Origin: Sphacelaria rigidula
Taxonomy: Eukaryota > Phaeophyceae > Sphacelariales
Length of the DNA stretch: 35,892 nt
Reading direction: 5' to 3'
Assembly: GCA_964200075.2 (NCBI GenBank)
Contig: CAXNAA020000021.1
Coordinates: forward strand, 1-35,892
The notes beneath the pieces are model-generated. The model was not told where the DNA came from and searched no databases. It saw nothing but the letters and a program-made list of their open reading frames with translations. Made by a program: the position numbers and the translations under genes. The first letter of the stretch is position 1, and the number at the start of each line of letters is the position of its first letter. Shown piece by piece: positions 1 through 9,216 of this stretch.

Positions 1-54
1 GCGGAGAGGGAGGGGGGGGGACGGGGGGCGGGGGGGGGGGGGAGGAGGGGGGAG

Positions 55-88
<34 letters not shown>

Positions 89-90
89 GG
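1..90. repeat. Poly-G low-complexity tract
   Basis: Almost pure G with scattered A and C. No coding signal. Similar G runs flank an assembly gap near 34650, so this end may be a scaffold or contig edge where homopolymer sequence is unreliable. Confidence 0.9.
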
Positions 91-109
91 CGTTCTCATT
101 TGTTTCGAG

Positions 110-427
110 CATCCAAGTAATCCCCCTAACTGCTGCAAGCTGCACTGTTCCCAACTCCTTCGCCGAAAGGGGGGGGCGTACTCATTTGTTTCGAGCATCC
201 AAGTAATTCCCCTAGCTGATGTCATCTGTACCGTTCCCAACCCCTTTACCAACTTCACTGCATCCAAGTATTCTCTGAGCTGTTGCAATCTGTACTGTTC
301 CCAACGTGTTCACTAATTTTATTGCATCCATCTTTTACCTGCTGCTATTTGCACCGCTTCCGCATCAAGGTATTATTTTAGCTGCTGCCAGCTGCACTGT
401 ATCAATTCCTTCAGCAACTGCACCCCT
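110..427. repeat. Degenerate 64-65 bp tandem array
   Basis: Units start with CATCCAAGTA and run through AGCTG..TGCA..TGTACTGTTCCCAAC. Unit starts lie near 110, 196, 261, 325 and 363, so the spacing is about 86, 65, 64 and 38; the first unit carries about 21 extra bases including a G run. The - strand is open from 558 to 373 (61 residues) and repeats a VQLLKELIQCSWQQLK-like peptide into the array, so the array could be the decayed end of a repeat-containing coding region. No domain is recognised. Confidence 0.6.
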
Positions 428-565
428 TGCTTTGCCAAGTCTGATACCAATATCGGGTCATCAAAGAATACCTTAAGTAGAGAGGGTGATGACGTACATC
501 CTGGTGGGACTCCTTGCAAAATATCAAAATATTTCGATATTTCCCTGTTTAGCATCATCGCACTT

Positions 566-1378
566 TTGGCACATTTCTGTCGTCTTCATCGTCCACACCT
601 TTCCTTTGATCACAATTCCTCATATATTTTCCCACAACCCATTGCTATACTGCGTCATGAGCCTTTCGCACCTGTATCACAACCATGGGAAGAGTTGGAG
701 ATGGACCTGCTGAGAATAGACACTGCATCGCTTACGAATAACAAGTACATTCTGTTGATCGTAGACCGAGCCTCCAAGTTTCCCTTCGTCTTTCCACTCC
801 GAACGAAGCAGGCTGAAAGAGTAGCTCGCATCCTTGCTAAACTCTGCTTGACCTTCGGCGTCCCCCGCAAAATTCCGTAGTGACGGAGGAAAAGAATTTA
901 GAGCTGAGGTGGTGACACACTTGTGCAGGTGGCTGAAAGCAGACATTGCTTTTGGGCCCTCTGATCACCCCAGAGACCAAGGAGCAGCCGAGAGGCTGGG
1001 GGGATGGCTACCAGACATGCCGGCAGAGCTGTGTGGGTCGTGGCCCCAGAGATGGGACGAGTACGTCTCCGAAATAGCGTTTCTTCTTTGGAACTAGACG
1101 CTTTCCACGCACTTTGGCACCTGTACAACCCCGCAGTTGCACCCAATCCGCCCCCGCACTCCATGAAGCGCCCCGCTCCCCTGTCGTGCAGTGACGCCTT
1201 GAAGCTTTTCCGAATAGATGTTACTTCCTGGAAAGACTTTAGAGGTCTCAAGGTCAAGGGTCAGGTGTATGACTACGGGAGTCGCTTTTGGCGAGTACGA
1301 TACGAAGACGGAGACTGGGAGGAGCTATCCCGCCAGGAACTAGACCGTTTAACGCGGGAAAAAGGACCCCTACTTTGA
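566..1378 (+). pseudogene. Ty3/gypsy integrase fragment, frameshifted
   Basis: This is the 3' part of a gypsy-type pol. The core domain shows all three catalytic acids: Asp in EMDLLRID (codon at 704), Asp in SDGGKEF (882) and Glu in QGAAERLGG (990), with exactly 35 residues between the last two. The frame shifts by one base at about 878 (RKIP|SDGGKEF). A stop follows LLWN at 1095-1097. A C-terminal Tudor/chromo-like module (VKGQVYDY, WRVRYEDGDWEEL) ends at the TGA at 1376-1378 in a third segment. The upstream HHCC zinc region, RT and protease are missing; the region before 566 is unrelated. It cannot encode a working integrase. The family differs from the two complete elements further right, whose tail has the GP-R/W-V type. 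Confidence 0.85.
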
Positions 1379-2077
1379 ACTTGAGTGGGAATGTCTAGGA
1401 ATAGTCGGTATATGAAATGGTACAGGATATCATTGCGCAGGGAAGGGGGTTGTAAAATAAGCAAGAAGAAATGTTGGTACCGTACTCTTCAGTGTGAATT
1501 ACGAGTGTGCCTGTTTTTGTTTCTTCTTTTTCTTTGTCGTTCCTTGGCCTTGTCTGGTTCCCATTTTGTAACATGCAAATACAGTTACGAGCCAAGGCGC
1601 GTGGGCTCTATTCTTCGTAGCATAAACATCAGTACTTACAGGCAAGCACTTCCCAAAAGCTGCACTCCTGTAACTGTTGATGAGTTCGTGGAAAGGTTGA
1701 TTTTAGCGAATCCAACGTAAGTTGGATGTGGTTAAAGCCCCGCACTACCCTGGAATTCAGTGTAACTGATCCAGGGTGTCGACGCGCGATGAAGCTAATT
1801 AGCTAATCGTTCTCCAGTCTAACTGAGATCCCGGGAAAACGACAGCGATCGCACTTGTCTGCGGTTTCTGTCGATTGGAAAGGGCGCTAGAGATTTTTTT
1901 CCTTTCCTAACGGATAGGGTTTCCCCCGTCTAACGGGGTTTACCTATCTATTAGATACCGAGTTTTCCCCTGCAACATTAGCTGCAGGTTTTTCTCGTTT
2001 CCTTATTTTCAGGTGTTGATGCACAAGCTTCGTTTCCCACATTCCTTTCGCTTAGCCTTATTAAAAGGCTGGGGGGA
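1379..2077 (+). other. 3' tail of the gypsy fragment, no supported gene
   Basis: The stretch lies between the integrase stop and a possible LTR edge. It holds an open frame at 1385-1720 (111 codons) with one hydrophobic stretch (LRVCLFLFLLFLCRSLALSG). That could suggest an extra membrane-associated reading frame, as some gypsy elements carry, but I see no env-like motif and treat the frame as unproven. The second half is rich in short hairpins, listed separately. Confidence 0.4.
1747..1957. repeat. Cluster of short perfect hairpins
   Basis: At least four inverted repeats occur in about 210 bp. ACCCTGGA...TCCAGGGT encloses CAGT-gta-ACTG at 1747-1777. CAGT-cta-ACTG lies at 1815-1825. CCCCGT-cta-ACGGGG lies at 1924-1938. 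TATCTA-t-TAGATA lies at 1945-1957. Three share a three-base loop ending in TA. The cluster sits between the integrase end and a possible polypurine tract, so it may be part of the 3' untranslated region of the element RNA. Confidence 0.6.
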
Positions 2078-2080
2078 TGT
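2062..2080 (+). other. Possible polypurine tract and start of a 3' LTR
   Basis: The sequence AAAAGGCTGGGGGGA is followed by TGTTCC at 2078. A purine run directly before TG is what precedes a 3' LTR in LTR retrotransposons, and it lies downstream of an integrase on the same strand. I found no matching 5' LTR in the window and cannot place the LTR 3' end, so this is inference. Confidence 0.35.
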
Positions 2081-2708
2081 TCCGGATGTATCGGTCATGA
2101 TCCAGTCGAGTAGATTCCATGTGTCATACTCTTGCGTGGTCTAGCCCGACAGGTCATGTGCCATTCTGAGTCTGTTTGATTTCGACTGTGCCCCCCTACT
2201 CGGCCACAGTCTTTTGGGAACTCATCTCAACGCACACGTAGCAGCTATCAGCCGGTTGCCAATAATACAAGAAGCATCAACACTATCTCGGACTGCTATT
2301 TCTGAGGAGCCTCCGGCCTTCACACAATGTAAGCCTGACCTTCATGCAGCACATGCTGTGCTGCAGCCTGCGTGGTTCATGGCATTCCACCTGACCACTG
2401 GTGCGCTGGTTGACTCGCACTTGACAATATCGAACTCAATGGTTTCGATACTAGAGACTGTGTTCGGGTCTGCTAGCCCTGGTGCCCACTGAACTGGCAT
2501 CTACCATTCCCAGCTAGAGTATCGTACCATGACATGAGCACTGACACACTCCAGAGCATAAAGTCGTGAGTACGAGTTCCACTGCTGTACCTTCTTGACC
2601 GTTTTTTTCTGCCAGGTACCATGCCCATGCTGTAGGGGGTATATTGTTCGTGCGCTGCAAAGGCTGTACAGCATATTAACAGCGATGAATTCTACACGGA
2701 GTGACGGG

Positions 2709-2885
2709 ACCCTGTGAAGCGCCGTGTGTGGCACAACATAATACCCTACAGTCAAATCCCCGCGAGAGACCCTGCACAATTTTCCTGTTACCCTGTGAAG
2801 CGTCCTGTGGGGCGCAAAAAAAAACACTACAGCCAGATCCCCGCGAGTAACACTGCACAGTTTCCCTGAACCCTGTAGGCGTACC
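2709..2885. repeat. Tandem repeat, ~81 bp unit, about 2.2 copies
   Basis: Units start with ACCCTGTGAAGCG at 2709 and 2790, and a partial unit starts at 2870 (ACCCTGTAGGCG). Both full units share CTACAG-CAGATCCCCGCGAG-type and CTGCACA-TTTCCTG-type segments with a handful of substitutions and one A-run length difference. Confidence 0.75.
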
Positions 2886-3377
2886 CCTCAGGGTGCTATT
2901 TGTCCACGTGTGCTCTATCGCGATTTCCATCCTCTCGAGGGTAAAGTGATCCTCCCGAGGATAAAAACACTCTCTGGAGGGTATTTCATACTCAGCTCCG
3001 GTCATAAAACGAATCCTCTGCAGGGCATCTGATGCTTCAGTGACTTCTGAGGTCTGAATCCCTCCAGAGTACCGAAAATATGGTGCTCTGTAGCACGTGG
3101 TTTCCGTGAACGTCCCTTAGAGAGAAATATGAACAGCAGAGGGAAATATAAGCATCATTCCTCTGGAGGAGGGACCGCCTATGGCCTCTAAGGCATTTGC
3201 TGCGACTCCGGAGGACATAGACGTGCAGTATCCTCCAGCTTGTAAATTTTCATTTGTGCACTTGCGTTCTAACTGCTTCCAGGGCACCTTTGGGACCCCA
3301 GCAATATTATGGTATGGGCCATCACGCCAGATATATCTACATCACCCGCCGTTCACATTGACCTTCCTGTGTAACCC

Positions 3378-3452
3378 CGGCTGGTGCGCCCACATACTGC
3401 ATACCGAAAGGTGTAGATCGGCGCCCGAAATAGATGGGACGACAACACACAA
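3378..3452. repeat. Dispersed repeat, copy 1
   Basis: The segment CGGCTGGTGCGCCCACATA ... CCGAAAGG ... GGGACGACAACACACA is shared with 18179-18251 in the same orientation, with small indels and substitutions. Outside about 75 bp I see no further match. Confidence 0.75.
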
Positions 3453-5095
3453 CCTAACCTATCGTTCACAGCTTGAATTGCAAACCCGGCAACACTTATA
3501 TTCCCAGCTACAATACCACCACAAAAACCCTGCAGCAAAGGGCGCGAGCCGGGCACCGGGATATGGATACACACCGCAGTAGTTGGGTATGTTGTATGTC
3601 TTGTCGGTGGAAATTAAAACTCGAGCATCTTCTTTCCTGGTCGCGGAGTGGCGCGGTGCCGGAACCATGCGGGGTAGGGTGCGGGCAATAACCGGCGGCT
3701 TGTAATGCATACACACCCACCATGGACAGTAGTGCAGGCAGACAAAGCTGCGCACACTGTTCAAATCCTTTTAACGTCGCACTGTAAGCAGAAACATACA
3801 TATAGTCCTTCGCTGTCTGTGCTGTTCTTTGCCCGCTTCCCCTTCGCGTCCTACTGACTGCAGCGGTGAGCATGCTGCGAAACGGGCGTCGTGATGCATA
3901 CTCAGTGGCTGATGGTATATGACACCCCCATGCAGCCAAAGTTACAGGCATCCACTTTGTTTAGCCATGCGTGGCGCATATGTCCCGCTAACCCTGCATT
4001 ATATTGCACCGTACGTATATAAGCACGATATGGTACTGTCCTGCACGGTACTGTAGAGTTCAGTACAGCACCAAACCGTGCTTATTGTTGTGATGGTCAT
4101 ATCGCCGTCAACGTACAGAATGAACCGCGGTCATATTTTTTCGCGTGTTCATTCGAACAAATGGTAGACCCGGGACCACGGGGTTTAAAAACCTGTGTAG
4201 ATACATCTCAGAGGTTCGTGCATGTTTTACACCATCACCACTAGCTTACTTCAGGTGATGGCGGGCAAAGTGAGGATTTACTTCGGATAGTTTCTGGTGT
4301 ACAAATTATATCTGCGAGTGTATATGGGAAATGAATCCTTTTTGCCCGATTCCGATGATTCGGAATTAGGATTTATACCGAATAGCAGAGGCAGCAAAGA
4401 TTCCAGATCTTTCCATAGCACTTGTGCCTTCAAAAACGATCCAGGGGATTCAAATATTGACACAGACCTTGGAGAGCCCCAACATTGAAAATCCTCCAGA
4501 GAGAGGATTACGAATACCCAAGATCCTCTAGGGGGGATTTCAAAACGGACGGAACCGAGGATGACGTTTGAAAATTCCTCTACAAGGTAGCCGAATGGCT
4601 GTGTGTGCACCAAAGGTATCGTTTGTCGCTCCGCATGTCAAGAAGGTCTCCACAAGTTTTTGATCACTCTCACACACACACACCAACTGGCCTGAGGCAG
4701 GCTCTTGTGCTCGTGTCGGCTAAAATCAACGGTGAAAAACACCTCCCAAGTTCAAAGTGGATCATCTGTTATTTTTGCCGCGCAGCGCACCGTCCTTGTT
4801 GGCATGTGTGTGACCGTGAACAGTAGTAGCGGTGACTGGAACATTCCCCTGCTTTTCAATGACATATTCGTCAGCGCACAGAGGCACGTCCTGTCCAAAA
4901 AAAGAGGCAAAGGGAGATAGATCTTTTGGCATTGGTGAGCTCGGCAGGCAAGGACAGACGAGATCTCTCCGCAGGGCGATGTTCTGGCCCACGAAAAATT
5001 AGGTACATATGCTGGTGACATCGATGATGCCAGGCTCTCGAGCGGTTGATGATCGCCGAGTTAGGACACACAAAGGACACGGGCGAGGAGCTTCC

Positions 5096-5306
5096 TGTAA
5101 CGCGTGAGAGGACGACGTGCTTAAAGGACCGAATCAGAATTGAAACACCCCTATGGTTAGGGTTAGGGTTAGTGTTGGGGTTAGGGTTAGGATCAGGGGC
5201 GTGGTCCCTACAGGGACCGGCCCGATTGGTTTTGAAAAGAGTCGATCCTGAGGTGTTTTGGACTACGATGCGGTCCTCCAAGCACGCGGTCCTCTCACGC
5301 ATTACA
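5096..5306. mobile_element. Foldback/MITE-like element with telomere-like core
   Basis: The left arm starts TGTAACGCGTGAGAGGAC at 5096; the right arm, read from 5306 on the - strand, starts TGTAATGCGTGAGAGGAC. The arms stay alignable for about 50 bp (CGTGCTT..AGGACCG.ATC...CACC). The 210 bp unit has no coding capacity. Its centre is a TTAGGG-type tract (5155-5193). The size and the inverted termini suit a miniature inverted-repeat element. No clear target duplication is visible at the edges. Confidence 0.6.
5155..5193 (+). repeat. Interstitial telomere-like TTAGGG tract
   Basis: Five to six copies of GGTTAG/GTTAGGG with variant units (GTTAGTGTTGGGG) lie in the middle of the 5096-5306 foldback element. 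The tract is short and degenerate, so it is interstitial and not a chromosome end. Confidence 0.85.
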
Positions 5307-6107
5307 CTTCCTCTCTGCCGTTGCTTCTCTCTCTGGGGATACCGTCACCGACACACGTGTACACCGCTGTTGTTCGGTGCACCTGGCTACAGCTGCCTAA
5401 CTGCTGCGGACATTTGGCGGGGAAGATGGCTTCGCTCGGTCGTAAGTATTTCGCGTCATCCCTGCAAAAAATAAATGCTACTTCAATCTCATTTTTGAGA
5501 TGAACCTCATTTTTCAGGATCCGCTGTTATTTTTCGGGTTCTTGGGGCAGTTTTGAGGAGAAATGAACACTGCTCTTCGGTCGTATCTCAAGTGTTCAGC
5601 TGTTTTTTTTCGATATGTGATTTGAAACTCAGCACGGAAAACTACAGAGGTATGCTAAACAAAAATACATATATAGGCCTTCATTTTGTTATTGGGAGAG
5701 GTTCGGGCGTTGTCGGAAAAATATGGTCGTTACCATACCCAAACGCCGTAAATCGGGGGAACAAATGAATAAGCACCAACGCGATCCACTTTGCTTTGCT
5801 CAATATGCCCCAGCCACGACCCACACAAAGTTTCAACACACAAACACCAAACGTGGGCCGGTAAGTGGCCCATTTGTCGGCCAATATTCAGAGTTTAGTG
5901 ATACCACGGTAGGGATGCACAATTTTTTCCTGAGGTTAGAATCGTTAGGAGCCCTTCACCTCATGCAAAGCATGACCTATGAAAATATGTGAAAGTACCA
6001 CAGGGTTGCTACTCCAATGTGCTGGGGATATCCCGAATAAATATGCAAACGGGGATGCCCTGACCCATATTTTTGTGCATTTACAATCGTTAGGAGCCCC
6101 TGAACTA
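5307..6107. other. Intergenic, partial direct duplication
   Basis: No gene is supported. The segment ends with a diverged direct duplication of about 145 bp: TTAGAATCGTTAGGAGCCC at 5936-5954 recurs as TTACAATCGTTAGGAGCCC at 6081-6099, and the sequence before each is weakly alignable (GGGATGC...TTTTT). Confidence 0.5.
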
Positions 6108-6508
6108 GACACAACTGTCATCATGCCCATCATAATGGCCCATTCACAAAGTAGAAACTCTTGGCATCGAAATCAGAAGACCTCGCTGACGCTCCCACGG
6201 TATCAGCATTCCCTGGTTGTGCTGAGTGTAAATTCGAATGCTAGGCGGATACACGCCGTTGCCTTGGGTGCAGTTAATCATTTTTGCCAGCTTCAGCTGT
6301 AAGAAGACGATGTGAACGATTCGTAGTCTACAACGCACAAGCAGTACCACACCTGGCTACATTGCCATTCCGTTAGAGGTGATGACTTCTTGCACCGCCG
6401 TTATGGGTGGCGTGTTGGGAAATCATCACGATGTGGCCATGTCTGTTGTTGGAAAGTGCTGCGTACTGTTGTACTGTACAACTGTACAACTGACGGTATG
6501 GTATTGCT
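6108..6508 (+). repeat. Repeat X, copy 2, left piece
   Basis: From AACTGTCATCATGCCCATCA to the LTR edge this matches 26960-27437 and also 26520-26925. Shared landmarks are AGAAGACCTC.CTGACGC, CGTAGTCTACAACGCACAAG and GTTGGGAAATCATCACGATG. It is non-coding. The match resumes after element 1, so this copy was split by the insertion. Confidence 0.85.
6505..6508. repeat. Target-site duplication, element 1 (left TGCT)
   Basis: TGCT lies directly before the 5' LTR, and the same four bases follow the 3' LTR at 11225-11228. Four to five base duplications are usual for Ty3/gypsy integration. Confidence 0.7.
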
Positions 6509-6772
6509 TGTAGCCAAATGATACCAAGCCGTAGGTTTCAGTATAATCGCATGCATGATTGGAGCAGTGACAGGGGACAGGGGACAGGGGTCCTGGATTG
6601 ATGACCCTTATCTGTGTGGCCCCTTGCTGTTTAGCTCTTGATATGGCCTGTTGAGGATCACTCCGTGATAATAACATGTGAGAACAAAGGACTTATCGAG
6701 CACGAGGCCAGTGATACTGGAGGAGTCCCTCGTTGATAGTCCTCTTGTGCAGATCGTCTGGCAGACGCTATA
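6509..6772 (+). repeat. 5' LTR of element 1
   Basis: It starts TGTAGCCAAATG and ends GCAGACGCTATA. The 264 bp align end to end with 10967-11224. The R/U5 half (GAGGATCACTCCGTGATAAT through CCTCTTGTGCAGATCGTCTG) is also shared with the LTRs of element 2. TGTAGC at the 5' edge pairs with GCTACA at the 3' edge of the left LTR of element 2; here the 3' edge is GCTATA. Confidence 0.92.
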
Positions 6773-6969
6773 ATATCTAGATATTTTCCGGCTTTCTGTG
6801 AGAGGAGTTTGAGTGAGAAGAGAGTGGGCCACAGTCGGAGAGCCAGTGTAACCCGGAGACACGAAGACACCAACAACTTGAAGCGCACAGCGGTGGGGGA
6901 CGCTCCGTGAGCTCGAGGACGCAAAAGTCAGGCAAGAGGCTGTACGTGAAGTGTTTGAACCATTAGGAT

Positions 6970-8205
6970 ATGGCTCAAGCGACGGCAGCGCCGCTGGTGT
7001 TTGGTGAGCCACTAGAACCGTCTGAGTATGGCGAAGTGTGGACAGAGGAGGCATCACGCATTTTTCTCGCAGCATATCTTGAATATCTACAGCGGTTGAG
7101 TCTCGCTAATGGGCAAGGAATTATACGGCATGAGCGAGTAAGCATAGGACAACTCATTCCTATCTACATTCACCGCTGCTTCGAAGACATGTTCGAGGGC
7201 GGTCTGGCTATGACCCACGATGAATTGCTTGATGCCGTGAACCAGCTTGCCGGGTACACCACAACCGTCGGAAAGCATGACACTGCTCGGGCTGCAGCAG
7301 GCCTGCGTAGAGAACTCACGATGAAGCAAAGCGGGGGAAAATCCGTGAAGGATCGTGCTATAATGGTCAGTTCAGATATGGAACGGTGTTTTGTAGAAAA
7401 CCTCATGGTTCCAGCCATGTACCGTGCGGAGGACAGGAGTTGGTTGCCAGGCCCGGCCGAGTCGGTCTCCATAGCTTTGGTGGACGAGATTTCGCCTTCT
7501 GAATTCAAGGCGTTTGTTCAAAGTGTACTAACGTTTGTTGACGGCTGGAAAAAAACCCTGACAATGGTGTTCACAAAAATATTTCAAGCTGCCGGGCAGT
7601 GGAAATTTATTGAGGCATATAGCCGGCACGATTCTGCAACAAGTGCAGGTGGTATGCGCCGCGAACAGCAACAGAAACAGAAACAGCAGCCGTCTTCGCG
7701 AAAGTCGTCCACTTGCGCGTGTTACAACTGCGGCACACCAGCTATGATCGAAGACTGCCCCAAGCCCCGCGCTCAAGGCGCTGCACAGGGTAATGTGCGT
7801 TATTCTTCGGGATCCCGGGGCGGTCGTCAAGGTGGACGGGGCCGTGCCAATCAGGGACGCGGGCGCGGTGGCCGCGGCAGCAAGCAATCAGCAGCGGATG
7901 GTGGTTCCTCCGCTGCTGATTGTTCCACTACAGGTGGTCACTCTGGATCTTATGATTCGTCCGTAGCCGGGGGGACTGTGCACGTGGGAAGTGCAGATAC
8001 TTCGGTGGGGAGTGCTGGAGCGAACAGCTCGCAACCCCTCGGCCAGGCAGGATCCGTGCCTGGTGCGTTTCCTACTACTGCGATGGCTGCAACAGCGCCG
8101 TCTACAAATTCGGCGACTTGGTTTGGTTGGACCGATGGTTTGCAGCTATCGATGCCAACTGCTGGAGGGCAGCACTGGCGTCAGGTGACTCTTGGTACAG
8201 AATAG
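6970..8205 (+). CDS. Gag polyprotein of Ty3/gypsy element 1
   Basis: Structural nucleocapsid protein of the retroelement, 411 residues, ending at a TAG. The N-terminal ~230 residues are a capsid-like, mostly helical region. Next comes a basic Q/K-rich linker (QQQKQKQQPSSRK), a zinc knuckle of the retroviral CCHC kind, an RGG-rich tail (SRGGRQGGRGRANQGRGRGG) expected to bind RNA, and a long Ser/Gly/Thr/Ala-rich spacer. The knuckle is damaged: Cys251, Cys254 and Cys263 are present, but the His and one residue of the usual C-x2-C-x4-H-x4-C spacing are lost. Element 2 keeps that His. The start is the first ATG after the 5' LTR leader, and element 2 has the same MAQA start. The closing TAG aligns with a CAG Gln codon in element 2, so it is probably a mutation inside a longer gag-pol frame. 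Confidence 0.85.
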   Translation: MAQATAAPLVFGEPLEPSEYGEVWTEEASRIFLAAYLEYLQRLSLANGQGIIRHERVSIGQLIPIYIHRCFEDMFEGGLAMTHDELLDAVNQLAGYTTTVGKHDTARAAAGLRRELTMKQSGGKSVKDRAIMVSSDMERCFVENLMVPAMYRAEDRSWLPGPAESVSIALVDEISPSEFKAFVQSVLTFVDGWKKTLTMVFTKIFQAAGQWKFIEAYSRHDSATSAGGMRREQQQKQKQQPSSRKSSTCACYNCGTPAMIEDCPKPRAQGAAQGNVRYSSGSRGGRQGGRGRANQGRGRGGRGSKQSAADGGSSAADCSTTGGHSGSYDSSVAGGTVHVGSADTSVGSAGANSSQPLGQAGSVPGAFPTTAMAATAPSTNSATWFGWTDGLQLSMPTAGGQHWRQVTLGTE

Positions 8206-8730
8206 AATTCTTCGGCAGGCGTATTACCCGTCGATCGCAAGGCTGAGTGCTTTCGCACAGATCTTTCTTTGTTAGGTTCCGTACGTTCTTTCATGGCCCG
8301 CGTTATTCTGGATTGTGGGTCCACGCTCACGTCGATCGGTGTGGGGTTGCTAGAGCAAATATCTTCGCAGTTTGGGGGCGCCCAACTTCAGATTCCGTTC
8401 GAAACCGGACCGCAAACGGCGCAGATCGCCACGGGTGCTCTCGTGACGGTTACACACAAAACGGTGCCAATTACGGTTAGCGTGCGTACGCCGTGGGGGG
8501 CTGTGCAGTTGCAGCCCATTGCGTTCGCGATCATACCCGGTAGGGAAAACGTGGTTCTATTTGGGATGGCGACAATCAAGGAGCTTGGGATTGATCTATA
8601 TCCGTTGACGTTGAAGAAGTTACGTCCGCGTGCTGTGTCGGTGCAAACCGGCGTGGAAAACCCCAGGTACCTTGCTACAAGGCGTGTGATCGTATCCATA
8701 CGGCCATTGCAGAGCGCTAATGAGGAGTAG
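8206..8730 (+). pseudogene. Aspartic protease region of element 1
   Basis: In frame with gag after the TAG at 8203-8205. The active-site motif is seen as ILDCGSTLTSI, with Asp codon 8311 and D-C-G-S in place of the usual D-S/T-G. The C-terminal part has NVVLFGMATIKELGIDLYP, which matches the conserved flap-to-end region of gypsy proteases. The enzyme would cut the Gag-Pol polyprotein. The frame is open from 8206 to the TAG at 8728-8730, but without suppression of the upstream TAG it would not be made as a fusion. In element 2 the catalytic Asp is replaced by Asn (ILNPGS). Confidence 0.8.
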
Positions 8731-9216
8731 GCTCCAGCGGATGAAGCGGTGGAGCGCTTCGTCGATCGGGAGCCCGACATGTTTATAAACCCAGCGGAGG
8801 AAAGAGGTGCCCAAGAACGTGCGCTAGAGGATAGGGTGTAGCAGACCGAACAGAAGGGCCTGAGCGCCGATGGCGCACTTTGTCTGCGCGATAATTTGGC
8901 TCGTCGCGTAGATATATTTCGTCGTTCGCTGCGTGGTGATCCGCCAGTGCGCGTGGAGTCAATGAAGCAGGCTGTGAAGGCCAAGCCTCGCCGCTGCGAT
9001 CCCGTGAGGACCGTGTGGCTTGCTTCATTCATCGCAGTTTTGGTGGCATTTGGTTTGTTGGTTGGGAAGATTCAGGCTGTCTGAGCGAGTCCGGCGATGG
9101 CGGTGCCGAAGAGGGACACATTCCGTTTGGTCAGCGACTAGCAGGCGGTGAACGCGCAAATGGGATTGTCTCCGGGGGTGATGCCAAGCCAAGGAGACAT
9201 GCTGGCGTCGCTGGGA
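8731..9216 (+). pseudogene. Pro-RT linker and first ~45 residues of RT, element 1
   Basis: Same frame as gag and protease, with stops at 8839 (TAG), 9082 (TGA) and 9139 (TAG). The linker shows LARRVDIFRRSLRGDPPVRV, a segment found before RT in this gypsy clade. The RT start follows: SPAMAVPKRDTFRLVSD, then QAVNAQ and SPGVMPSQ. After SLGA the RT palm, including the catalytic YxDD-type region, is absent and the sequence jumps to the end of RNase H. No polymerase can be made. Confidence 0.75.

Larger units (their letters stand above)
2081..5095. other. Intergenic, no supported gene
   Basis: Only short open frames without recognisable domains or consistent codon use were seen. Contents worth noting are an 81 bp tandem repeat (2709-2885), a dispersed repeat copy (3378-3452), scattered CCTC/GAGG-rich short inverted motifs (2930-3180 and 4490-4540) and a short CA microsatellite near 4670-4683. 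Confidence 0.6.

Noticed and set aside
1385-1720. Possible env-like gene after the gypsy integrase
   Set aside because: One hydrophobic stretch only; no signal peptide plus transmembrane arrangement, no cleavage site and no Cys pattern.
5155-5193. TTAGGG tract considered as a chromosome end
   Set aside because: Short, degenerate and flanked on both sides by inverted arms and unrelated DNA.
8388-9032. - strand frame of 214 codons over the protease of element 1
   Set aside because: Antisense of a coding region with matching motifs on the + strand; no recognisable domain of its own.
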